A stretch of DNA of 64,000 nt. Source: Oscheius onirici (lineage: Eukaryota > Nematoda > Chromadorea > Rhabditida > Rhabditidae). A model generated the notes under the pieces. That model had not been told where the DNA came from, searched no databases, and worked only from the letters and a program-made list of their open reading frames with translations. Of the stretch, positions 33,399 through 49,657 are shown in pieces. A program made the position numbers and the translations under genes. Position 1 is the first letter of the stretch; each line of letters begins with the position of its first letter. Location: assembly GCA_932521025.1 (NCBI GenBank), contig OW051469.1, positions 2,988,398-3,052,397 of the forward strand, written 5' to 3'.

Positions 33399-35688
33399 TC
33401 AAAGTCTTTCAAGAATTTTCGTCCTGATGACGGCCTTCTCATTCGTTGTGAAGTCTTCAAATTTGAAATGAAGACCAGAGATGAGCTCCACATCCTTCAA
33501 CCTGGCCGAATAGTACAGGAGCAGAGATTTCGGGTCCTGACAGTTGATGTCCTTCTCCAGAAGGGGGAAGATAAAACCGTGGGATGAGAGGCGAGAAGGG
33601 GTCACACAAAACTGGTCATCGTCCACCTCCTCTGGAAGTCTTACCAGACTCCCAAACTGCTGTCAATTTGTCCTGTAGACTGAAAAATCTTGTTCCACAT
33701 TGTACAACTGTAAAATGCCCCATCGTGGAAAACAAGGGATCTAGACTAGACTGATTGTGAGTATAATTACAGGATCTCTGGATTCCGGAAGGAACAGATT
33801 TGCACGTCTTTGTTGGCTCATAGCTGTGCTTCTTTCTTTGTGGGGGATGCACAAGAGCAGGGTCGAAAATCCCATCTGTTCCATTGGTTGGGATCGTGTT
33901 GATTCCAAGGAGGGCTGAACATTAAAAGTCGAGATAGTTACAGTAACCCACCTGAGAACAGATTGAAGTATTCAATGTTCTGAAACGGAGGCAGTACCAC
34001 TCCTGGTCGGAAGGACGGTCCTCTAGCAAAGAATATTGTCTGCATCTCCTTGTTCAAATAGTCAATCCCATGATCACCGGACCTTCTTTTGTTATTTCTC
34101 ATATTGAGAAAGATACCCAGATTTCCTTCCACCATAACCTGACCAATACTTTGCTTGTTTGCATGATGTTGTCTGGGAGGACGAGTCTCATCTGTAGAGA
34201 CTTTAAAGTCTTTGGGACAGGTTGCAGCGAGGTTATGAACCAGTTCTTCTGGCTCGTCCGTGTAGAATCTGCCTACAACACTTGGTACGAACTGTGTAGA
34301 GGGGGACTTGTACTATTCCATCTCGATGTTTTTCTTGATGTGTGACATGCCGTGATCACTGACTAGGACGACGTTCACACAGTTCAGAATACCATCGTCG
34401 TGGAGGTTTTGGAGAAAGTCATGAAGAAGACGGTCCATCTCTTTGATCTGGTCCTGGACCTGGAAAGAAGAGGTTTGAGGCAGGGACAGAGGGACAGATT
34501 GACAGTTTGACAGAGGGACAGGAGAAAGTAAAACTCACACTCTGACTTTCCAGTATACCGTCTTTCGTCTCATAATGTCCCTTCTCATCAGGCTCATGGA
34601 AGTAGACATTAATAAATCCCGGTCTCTGTTCTTCCGGAAGATGCAGCCACTCTCTGACCAGGTCGAATCTGTCAGCAAAGGGTGTACTCTCATTATACTT
34701 CCTAGCGAGAGTACATTTCCTCCGCTCACTTCCAGCCCAATAGTGACAGGAAGATCTGCCTCCATTGTCCATATAATGCTCCCAGATCGGCTTTCCTTCA
34801 TAGTAGTCTACACTCGGGCTCAATTTGATGTTCTCAATTCTCTTCGGATTAATCTTCTCGTCCCAGAAGTAATTGTCAACGATTCCATGATACTTTGGAT
34901 AGAGACCCGTCACAATCCCGTAGTGGTTCGGGAAAGTTTTGCTCGGATAGACGGGGAAGACCTTTTCGGCTCGGACACCACATTCTCCCATCTTTTGTAT
35001 CCAGGGAGTCCATCCCTGATCGAGGTAGTCTCGTCGGAAGCCATCGTAGCTGATAAGGACTAGTGGAGGCTTAGAGAAGCCCGAAGATGAGCACCGGTTC
35101 AGGTTCTGACAGGTACCCTGACTGTGCCAGGCGGAAAAGTAGAGGTCTGGTTCATCGTCTTGGAGGGCATTTTGGAGGATCTGAAAAAGGGATACTGTAA
35201 CTATACAGAATAGTGGATTTTAGTAAAAGTACGGTAGGAAATAGAGAGCCGCACAGGATGGAGAGTACGGGAAAGTCAGACAGAGAGAAAGAATAACAGT
35301 AACAGAAGGTATACTGTACTTGTAAGAGAGCAGTTCTGTTAGAAGACGCCAGACGAACAGGACCTGGACAACACAAGCATGACAGTCAGTATTCAGAGAA
35401 AAAGTCACACATGATCAGAACCGGAAGGAGTTATTGGAATAAATAGTCACGGAAGATCAAATAGAACTACAGTAAGAACCAAAGGTCTAGCCAAATCTAG
35501 TAGAGTCGACTTACTAGGTAGACGGCCAAACCAGCCACTGCTGCAATTAGAAGAATACAGACAAGCACAATTAGATCGACTAGAGTTCTGAAAATGAGAC
35601 TGTGCTGAAAATAGAAGATTCTATTTACTCTGTTCTTCCTGTTTTCTTTGGACTCAGCTGGATCGAGATTCAATGTTGTTGGAAGCAT
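33399..35688 (-). CDS. ENPP-type nucleotide pyrophosphatase/phosphodiesterase with an in-frame TAG
   Basis: Exons 35688-35515, 35180-34539, 34459-33952, 33914-33706, 33659-33399; 598 codons including one internal stop. A short cytoplasmic tail and one membrane anchor (LIVLVCILLIAAVAGLAVYL, about residue 40) give type II topology, so the catalytic domain faces outside. The alkaline-phosphatase-superfamily fold is seen in LISYDGFRRDYLD (metal Asp, about 104), YPSKTFPNHYGIVTG (catalytic Thr, about 140), HEPDEKGH, SDHGM and GDHGID. ENPP enzymes cleave phosphodiester or pyrophosphate bonds of extracellular nucleotides or lipids. The C-terminal nuclease-like region is shorter than in vertebrate ENPP1-3. 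Codon 321 is TAG (34315-34313), just after SDHGM; both sides are otherwise open and conserved. Either an early pseudogene, a readthrough site or a sequence error. Confidence 0.85.
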
Positions 35689-36055
35689 CCTGGCACTTCT
35701 ATGGACTAATTGAACTAACAGAGTAAATTATTAAAATCCTAAGAAAGTAATTTTTTTTAATAAAAGTGTTAATTGGTTTGGGAATGCGCTTTTCCGGAAG
35801 AGAGACAGCAAAAGTGCAAATGTTGATGTTGACGCAGCGATGAAAATGCTGGGAAACATTCGGGGAGAAATGCCATTTTCTTCTGAGCATTTTTGGTCCC
35901 GCGGCAAAGTGGGTGGCTCAGGGTGGCAGAAATAACAATTTTAGTGGCGTGCCGGGGCGCAGAACCCTCAAAACACCAAGTCTACACATTTAACCTTTAT
36001 TCACTAGTGAACTGTACAACAAATCATTATTTTCTGCTTTCAAGAGTTTCCAGAC

Positions 36056-36819
36056 TTACACACGATACACAAATTTCAGATTATCCATCCATGGCCTCGG
36101 ATTTTCAGGAAGTCTGCAAGCGGATAGCAGTAGCGTTTTGAATGGATGCTTCATCTCACAGAGAATGTCGTCAAAGCCCGAAATACCTTCCGTTCCAGTG
36201 TCGAATGAGAATGGAAGAAGGGACGATGGATCACTGACTATGACACCTCTCCCATCCACATGACCACGATTGAAAGTCAATTGAGCCGGCTACATTCAAA
36301 CTTTGCTCTATTTTTTTTCAAAAACGTACCGAGTCTGTACTGGGACAAAGTGTTCCTTGCCTTATGCGGATGCAAAAATAGGTAAGATTCCAGCTGAGAA
36401 ACTTGTTCACATCGCGACAGAGTCGCATGGAACGTGCAAAGGAGCAACAGTGCATCTGAAGAACGTATTCCACCTGGATGGAAAGGTACCTTTGAGAAGA
36501 TGGCAATCAGATTTTTCTGCCCGAAACTGATCTCATTGCCCGGGTGGATAGTGCACATCTTTGCGAATGCATCAGACAAATCACACTGCTGCACCAAAAT
36601 TGTTATGTTGATAGACTCAGGAAGAGGAAGAGAGTAATGCTCTCTGCTTGCTACAGTCCTCCGGAATTGATCCTTTTCATGTTCAATCCAGTTCCGCTTC
36701 TCGATATGCTCGAGAAAGCAGTTTCTTTTCCTTACAAACGCTGCGTCACTCAACTGATTTTTTTCTTCAAATGAGACAAAAAAACTGACCCTTGAAATGT
36801 GTACCGGACTGTCCGTCAC
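36056..36819 (-). CDS. Unrecognised 229-aa protein
   Basis: Three phase-0 exons, 36819-36490, 36455-36330 and 36289-36056, give 230 codons; the first intron is only 34 nt. The protein ends GFDDILCEMKHPFKTLLLSA and NPRPWMDNLKFVYRV. It contains scattered cysteines (QQCDLSDAFAKMC, MHCCSFARSMRLC, FCIRIRQGTLCPS) but no signal peptide is evident at the chosen ATG, so an upstream exon may be missing. I do not recognise a family. The regular exon phases and splice sites are the main reason to call it a gene. It lies between the ENPP and ABCC genes on the same strand. Confidence 0.6.
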
Positions 36820-36853
36820 GCCCTTTCCAGAAGTTTTCTGGAAAGGGCGTGTT
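36819..36853. repeat. Perfect short hairpin upstream of the 229-aa gene
   Basis: CACGCCCTTTCCAGAA and its reverse complement are separated by only a few bases, forming a stem of about 15 bp next to the putative start codon. It could fold in the RNA leader or be a remnant of a small inverted repeat. Confidence 0.6.
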
Positions 36854-37072
36854 TTCTACTGGTGGCCGCGGAAAATCAACGTAGCAGGGAGAAGGTAGAC
36901 ATGTGAGCGAAACCGGTGACTGTCATGTTTACTTTCGAAAACTGAATAGCTTGGGCCATGTTTTGATCATAAAAGTTCAAAGGCTCTGCACTCTCTTTCA
37001 GTCCCTCTGTTCAGTTCCCCAAAAACCTTCAAATTCACATGTTTATTGTGACAATTGGCACATAAAATCACA

Positions 37073-43438
<6,366 letters not shown>

Positions 43439-44904
43439 CTGGAAAATATTTTTCGGTCTGTCATGAGAACCATTTTTCACTGTATTGGCTTACAAAGGCT
43501 CGAAAGTCAGTTAGTTGAAAAACAAAAGAGGAATTAATGTTGCGGGATTCGAACCCGTGATGTTTTCCTGCCAAGCAAGAACGCAAATCACTTGGCTAAG
43601 CGGCGGCGCGAATTTTGAACTCTTCTAAGTATTTTGATCATCTTTCTACCCAAATTAGACCAAGTAAGTGGATCCTTTTCGATTTTTTTTTCGAAAATCA
43701 CAAATTTCTGTACTTTCAACATTTTTTTAAGCGACTCACCACTAAATTCGATCCGCAGAACGACTCCCATCTGTTGGTCATTCCAACAACTGACGTGATC
43801 GACCTGAGAGCCGGCCTTTATACTCGAAAGCGATGGTTTTCGAAAAGGGTTTTCGAAAAGAGAATGAGCGGGGAAATATGCGTCAAAAATCACTCTCTCG
43901 CGTTTGACGCGGTTCTATTTAGCATGAAAATGAGAGCTCAAAGAGACACGGAGTCACACTCCGACCGAAGCAGAAGATCAATCTGTTCGCGTGTGATTCT
44001 TGCTCATGTTTCCCCCTTTTTGTGGGGTATTAATCAACCGAAAAGGCTTCTGCTCGAACAATGGGGGAGCGATAAGAAAGTATTCGGCCTATCTATCGGA
44101 AAACCTCAACCTATTGCGAAAATCTGTCGCCATGGTCAAAAATTGCGTTGCCCGACGCAACTTTCGAAAAAGAGGTTTCGGAAAAGAGATCGAGAGATCG
44201 CCCAGATGGAAAGGGACAGAGAGACAGAGAATGGGGACAGACAGGTGCTTCAATTAGAAAAAGAGAGTCTAGACATTCCACGTGACGCGAAGGTCAAAAG
44301 TCCTAAAAAGCCCTAACACGAGCAGAAGTTCAAGATCGCGATAATCACGGTGCAAATAAGGAGAAAGGAGTCGATTTTGCGCGCCCGGCTGGACAATACG
44401 CCGGAAGGAAAACAGATAAACATAGCCTGCTCTTTAGATCTCGAAAAGTCGTATAAATAAACTAGCAAAAGGCATGTTGACTCGGCAAATTTTCAGCAAC
44501 GGTAAGCTGACCGGGAGATAAATCAGTAGCTGGGAGAGAGAATGGCGTGGCTCAGTGATCTGTGATGGCGGAAACGGGGGAAATAAACAGAGTCTGCTGC
44601 GAGAAGGGGGAAAAAGAATTGAGTTGAGAACAGATGGAAAGTAAGCCGTCTTTGCAAAACAAGCAAAACATGAATTTGGGTCGGGGGATGCGAATCCCGT
44701 ACCCTGTGGACGTGGAGCGGCGCCACTTGCCACTGAGCCACTGGGGGAAGACGCAGGCGGAAGTCAGACTGGCTCATAATGATGTTATCGAGAAGGGAGC
44801 CAAAAATTACCGATTTCTGACTAAATCACCATGATCAGGAAACTCGGCGGTGGCCGAAGGGAACTCCAACTCGGGCACGCAGTTGTCAGTAGTACAACAG
44901 CACG
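43439..44904. other. Region upstream of the ABCC gene with two tRNA-like sequences
   Basis: The missing first ABCC exon and promoter should lie here but I could not identify them. Degenerate tRNA-like sequences occur on the minus strand at 43537-43608 (B-box GGGTTCGAATCCC) and 44677-44756 (A-box TGGCTCAGTGG, B-box GGGATTCGCATCCC). An open frame of 233 codons at 43615-44316 shows no resemblance to a protein family. Confidence 0.45.
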
Positions 44905-45310
44905 CAGGCTTGTTGAAAACCTGCGCTGCGCTGCGGTCAGGGTGGACTTTGCGGCAGGCTAAAAAAATTCATTTCGCATTTTTTTCTGATTTTTTTTGTT
45001 TCCAAATACGTCCCCTGATTAGATTTAGTTTTGCCATCAGAAAAAAAAGAAAGAAAATCGAAAACTGACGACAAAAATAGAAGAAAATGCGTATTTTTGA
45101 CGAAATTCGGAAAAAATAGCAGTTTTCTTCCATTTTCATTGTCAGTTTTCGATTTTCTTCCAATTTTTTTGATGGCAAAACTAAATCTAATCGGGGGACG
45201 TATTTGGAAACAAAAAAAATCAGAAAAAAAATGCGAAATGAATTTTTTAGCCCGCCGCAAAGTCCAACCTGGCCGCAGCGCAGCGCAACAACCCAGAATC
45301 AACAAGCCTG
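44905..45310. mobile_element. Non-autonomous inverted-repeat element, 406 bp
   Basis: Ends CAGGCTTGTTGA and TCAACAAGCCTG are flanked by identical 8-bp sequences ACAGCACG (44897-44904 and 45311-45318). The arms are about 170 bp long, with blocks GCGCTGCGCTGCGG and GGACTTTGCGGC, and fold on each other with a nested palindrome in the middle. An 8-bp duplication and a CAG tip suit a hAT-type element, but the ends differ from the Merlin ends next door. It has no coding capacity. Confidence 0.85.
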
Positions 45311-45342
45311 ACAGCACGCCATCTTGTAATGTTTGAATTGTT

Positions 45343-46644
45343 GGTAATACTCGAGCAGGCACCCCTTCGTTCAAACGTTTTTTCGCGGCCATTTTCAACT
45401 TCGGCGGGAATCTTTCTTTTTACTTCATTTTCTTTTATTTTCCACGTTTCTTCACCATTTCTCGTCATTTTTTCTTCATTTTCCTATATTTTCCGTTACC
45501 AATCATTAAAAAAACTCAATCTTTATTGAAAAATAGTGGCTGAAAGTCTTTGTACCTGAATATTAGCCGTTTTCCACGATTCTTTTTCCAGTTTGGTGTA
45601 ATATCGTCCATTTTTTTCATCTGTAATTGCTCAGCAACCCTTATTTCATACTTTATTAGCATGTTTTCAGTTGATCTTCGTTCTAACAACAAGAATCAAG
45701 TTGGAAAGGATTGGAAAGAAGATTGCCACGGGTCCGAGATTCAACCGGAATCTCCCCGTGGCTTATTTACAGGCCAGTTTCTTACTGATTAGTTCCAGAC
45801 AGCAGTTGTTTTAAATTCTATGAGATTACTTCCAGGAAATGAGGACAACGGACGACAATAGCGAGGATTGCAGAGACCTAGGATTCGTCGGAGGGCTATT
45901 CGTCAGAGGATTCGTCAGAAGGCTCTTTTCTTCTTTATGTTTGGATATCAGTTCCAAGAGGCGATAGAAAGGATCTACACACATGACGGCCATTTTGGGA
46001 CAACCACCAGTGGAGAGCGAGGTGGGACGGAAGAGTGCACTCACCGGGCCAAGTCGAAGGAGCGGCTTCTTAATCTTCCTCCACTGCCTCTCGATGATTT
46101 GCGTGCTGCACATAGTAACCGGATCGACGAAGTTCTGGCTGTGATTCACAGCAGTGTGGCCGGATCCATGGTCGACCACTTGACGGTACGCTCTCCATTC
46201 GTCACTGTAGATTATTGTTCCCCCGAGCGACGTTGTCCCTGATCAACGGGATGAGAGTGGCGGCAGTTCGGTCGTGGACCCAGAAGGCACGGACCTCTTT
46301 GGTTCGACGGCAAATCATGCCAAAGAGTCATGAACCTTCAAAAATTGATCTTTTTAGGATATGGAATGCACTCACTCTGAGCTCTTCGGAGGTAGTTGTT
46401 GACACGATGGCCACGGTGTCCGAGACGGTTGCCTTGCATCATTCGGCCACGATTTTTTTTGTGAAATAAACGCTTTTCTGTGTCTGTGTGCTATTTGTTC
46501 TCAAAAAATGCTGGAAAATGACGAGATATGGTGAAGAAACGTGGAAAATAAAAGAAAAGGAAGTAAAAAGAAAGATTCCCGTCGAAGTTGAAAATGGCCG
46601 CGAAAAAACGTTTGAACGAAGGGGGTGCCTGCTCGAGTATTACC
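45343..46644 (-). mobile_element. Merlin-type DNA transposon with a decayed transposase
   Basis: A 1302-bp element bounded by GAATTGTT on both sides (45335-45342 and 46645-46652), an exact 8-bp target duplication. Its terminal inverted repeats start GGTAATACTCGAGCAGGC and run for about 140 bp with a few mismatches. The minus strand encodes an IS1016/ISXO2-like DDE transposase between about 46346 and 45826: HDRTAATLIPLIRDNV, IIYSDEWRAY (catalytic Asp), HTAVNHSQNFVDP and STQIIERQWRKIKK. A one-base surplus in a G-run near 46222 shifts the frame between the first two motifs, and a TGA stands in the frame just before the first. The N-terminal part is hardly readable. It can no longer make a full transposase in this form. 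Confidence 0.9.
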
Positions 46645-46789
46645 GAATTGTTTGATCCACAGTGGCTCGGCAGGCCCAAAGAAACGGAGTGTGCAACTTG
46701 CGCAGACCCGAAACGAATCGAGAAAGAGAAAAGGTGGAAGATTACTTGCTGTTGCTACAAAAATGGATGATGTATGCCGGAGCAGATCA

Positions 46790-47085
46790 TTTTCCAGGAG
46801 TCACGGGAACTGATAGTGTATGGCTTGTTGCACGTAGCACAGTGGCCCGGATTGTACTTGCCACATTCGTACTGGTAAAAAGTGTGCTGTCTCATGCCAA
46901 CCTTCTTGCTCCTTTTTACAGTAGCCAGACATACAATCTTTCCTTTCTCACAAGTTTTCAGCGTGAGATCGTGCTTGTACGCAGACTTGTTGATCTTTCT
47001 TCCTGAAAGGTGATGACTCTTAAATGAACTGATTGAGCTACCGTGGGGACAACTGAAAGTATCAGCCATGCTGGCGAAGAGTAGA
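46790..47085 (-). pseudogene. Truncated inverted copy of the secreted cysteine-rich gene
   Basis: From 47069 down to 46793 the minus strand reads MADTFSCPHGSSISSFKSHH through SSRDSWKMIC and then ends abruptly. It differs from the intact gene at 48186 by one residue (Arg for Lys) over about 90 codons. The homology stops just before the signal peptide at the 5' end and 27 codons before the C-terminus at the 3' end. The left break lies about 140 bp from the Merlin element. Scored as a recent, incomplete inverted duplicate. Confidence 0.85.
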
Positions 47086-48185
47086 AGAGTGTACCGTCTG
47101 GATGAGAGGATGCCTGAACTCTGAAAGTTTTGTTTTCTAATGATGTACAGCTCTCAACATATATTCCGCTCTGGTCAGTTGCGAGATCGCTTGTTGACCA
47201 GCTCGCGACACGTTGGAAATAGTAGACCGTTTCTACGCATTGTAAGAGAATAATCTTCACTTCCTGCCTTGAGCCTACGTTTTACTGTACACGAGAGAGG
47301 CGTGGACCCTTTACAGCGAGTGTCCAGCTACGAAATTTGGCGGGGCGATTCTACTGTATGTTGCCGCGGGAATTTCAAATGATTTTATTCCAAAAACAAC
47401 GTTTTTGCCTGAATTTTTTATGTTTTCTCTTAGTGTTTTTCCTTGTAAGCTGTTCCTTTGAGCACAACTAATCGAAAACGTACAAGAAGCTATCGAAAGA
47501 AAGCAAATAGGTCCTTAAAAATACACTTTCTGGGGAACAACGTAGAAAGTCGACATTTCCGTCGATTTTACTTGTAATTTTTTATTACTTTTACTTCAAA
47601 TGACCTTTCTTGACATCACTTTACAAGAAACAACGCAAATGGAGCTGAAATCGTCGAAAAATTGATAAAAATCCATTTTATTTGAATTGTGCGCACCAAC
47701 TTAGTGCCCACGTTCCCAGTAGCTGGACACTCGCTTTAAGAAATATGAGCCGAAGGAACGTGGAACTTTGAGCAGAAATTAGCACAAGACACCTGGACCT
47801 AACGGTGCAAAAGTGGAGAGACATAACAAGTCCTTCTTTCCTCTTCTTTCCACTCTTGTCGGTGAGACAACCGGAAAAGATCCGACGACTGTATAAGTCA
47901 TTGGAATGACCTGGGTACGGTAGTCAGAAGACCTGACAGTCTCTGACCACAGGTAATTTCTGAGCCATTTTGTCTCTTCTTTTAGATGAGCTATTTGGGC
48001 AACTACCATGACCCCTAGTCAATCAAGTAGTCAAGAAGAGTTCCGTGAGAAGACACGGACTGCCTGTCTCCAACTAAAAAAGGTCAAGTCTGTCTCTCTT
48101 CGCGAGATCAAAGAAACAATCATTAGTATTCCGCCTTGGAAACAGATTATTCTCTCCATTTTCTGCCCCATCTTTTTCCTTCTCC
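47086..48185. other. Spacer between the inverted cysteine-rich copies
   Basis: No gene is recognised. The 180 bases before 48186 (from TCTCTTCGCGAGATCAAAGA near 48097) are repeated in diverged form at about 48632, ahead of the third copy, so the duplication unit included a leader region. Confidence 0.45.
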
Positions 48186-48581
48186 ATGCTTCGGATCTTC
48201 TGGCTTCTTCTACTCTTCGCCAGCATGGCTGATACTTTCAGTTGTCCCCACGGTAGCTCAATCAGTTCATTTAAGAGTCATCACCTTTCAGGAAGAAAGA
48301 TCAACAAGTCTGCGTACAAGCACGATCTCACGCTGAAAACTTGTGAGAAAGGAAAGATTGTATGTCTGGCTACTGTAAAAAAGAGCAAGAAGGTTGGCAT
48401 GAGACAGCACACTTTTTACCAGTACGAATGTGGCAAGTACAATCCGGGCCACTGTGCTACGTGCAACAAGCCATACACTATCAGTTCCCGTGACTCCTGG
48501 AAAATGATCTGCTGCTGTCGAGAGGATGGCTGTATGCCCAAGTTGGTGTACCCTCTGAGTACCATGACCATTTCTCAGTAG
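48186..48581 (+). CDS. Small secreted cysteine-rich protein, intact copy
   Basis: A single exon of 131 aa. MLRIFWLLLLFASMADTFSC is a signal peptide followed by the mature start. The mature chain is basic and has ten or so cysteines in pairs: FSCPHG, LKTCEKGKIVCLATV, YECGKYNPGHCATC and MICCCREDGCMPKLVYPL. Spacing suggests a disulphide-stabilised extracellular peptide. I recognise no named family, although effector-like or antimicrobial roles are common for such nematode genes. An AATAAA signal follows at 48609. Two other copies flank it: a truncated inverted one (46790-47085) and a broken tandem one (48716-49149). Confidence 0.8.
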   Translation: MLRIFWLLLLFASMADTFSCPHGSSISSFKSHHLSGRKINKSAYKHDLTLKTCEKGKIVCLATVKKSKKVGMRQHTFYQYECGKYNPGHCATCNKPYTISSRDSWKMICCCREDGCMPKLVYPLSTMTISQ

Positions 48582-48715
48582 AAGGCTCCTTTGGACAAGC
48601 CGAGGGGATAATAAAATTGTCGTACTCAGTCTCTTCGAGAGATCAAAGGATCAATCATTTGCATTCCGTCTGGAGAAAAGTTCCCTAATATACCCTTGAT
48701 TCCTGTCTAATCACG

Positions 48716-49149
48716 GCTTTCCCTCTTCAACGGACCATCCTTCGAGGCACCTTACTTCTTCTTGTCTTCGTCAACATCTGTTAGTCTCAGTTGTCTGACA
48801 GGTTGGTCATCGAAAACATCTTGCAAAAGTTATTCAGGATCAGAGCACAATCCTCCTGCAAAAGGGAGATCTCCAGCTACAAACCTGTGCGAAGGGACAG
48901 ACTGCCTGCAGGGCTGTTGTGACCAAAAAGAAGACGGCAGCAGCAAAAACTAAGGATACAACTTACAATTACGAGTGTAGCAGTCTGAGCAACTCGATCT
49001 GTGACACTTACAAAAAACCAGTGACGGTAAAGGATTCTTGGAAGATGTTCTGCTGTAGTTTCACGGATGGCTGTATGCCAGAGCTGATCTATCCTTTGGG
49101 AACTATGAATCTGGATGAGTTGAGGGCTGATCTGGACAAACCAAAGTGA
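48716..49149 (+). pseudogene. Third copy of the cysteine-rich gene, frameshifted
   Basis: Homology to the intact copy runs through SLSCLTGWSSKTSCKSYS, then changes frame near 48860-48885 to LQTCAKGQTACRAVV and continues with YNYECSSLSNSICDTYKKP and VKDSWKMFCCSFTDGCMPEL. The position matching the start codon reads ATC instead of ATG, and the signal-peptide stretch is in another frame. The C-terminal part is long, open and conserved (stop at 49149, then AATAAA), so decay seems recent, or part of it may still be used from another start. Confidence 0.75.
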
Positions 49150-49161
49150 CAATAAAGTTTC

Positions 49162-49524
49162 GGTAATACTATAACAGGCAACATGATTCGACTTGACGCA
49201 CAATTGCGTACTGCGTATATTTTGCAAATTTGGGATTTTTAGTTGTTTTTTTTTACCTAGTTTTTGGTTTTCTAGCCCAGCTTATTGTTCTTAGCACAAT
49301 AGATAAACCTGAAAACCTTTGTTCGAACGATAAAAGTTGCAAAACAGTGAAAAATAGGTAAATTGTGATATTTCTAGTTTTTCATCAACTTCCACCAATA
49401 TTTCGCTGAAATGCATGTTTTCTAAGTTATTTTAGACGCTAAAAACACTAAATTTGCCAACTATACGCAGTACGCAATTTTGCGTCAAATCGAGTCGTGT
49501 TTGAAAATCTGTCATAGTAATACC
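49162..49524. mobile_element. Merlin-derived MITE, 363 bp
   Basis: Ends GGTAATACTATAACAG and CTGTCATAGTAATACC, flanked by AAAGTTTC on both sides (49154-49161 and 49525-49532), an exact 8-bp target duplication. Inner arms share GACGCACAATTGCGTACTGC with their complement. The first nine bases equal those of the coding Merlin element at 45343. No open frame. It was inserted just after the polyadenylation signal of the third cysteine-rich copy. Confidence 0.88.
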
Positions 49525-49657
49525 AAAGTTTCGATTTATCTCTCTGAACTGGTCAAAAAGATAAAGATCCAGTTCGTCGTACTCATTCTGTACAAATGGT
49601 TAATCAGATTTCATTGACTGACAGACAAAGCAAAACTCAACTGAGTTACAGTATTCT

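Noticed and set aside
43615-44316. A 233-aa open frame upstream of the ABCC gene
   Set aside because: No recognisable domain, no splice signals, and the sequence begins at the end of a tRNA-like repeat; probably a chance frame.
45343-46644. Bacterial contamination, because the transposase resembles IS1016/ISXO2
   Set aside because: The copy has eukaryotic Merlin ends, an 8-bp duplication in nematode sequence, and the flanking genes are spliced nematode genes.
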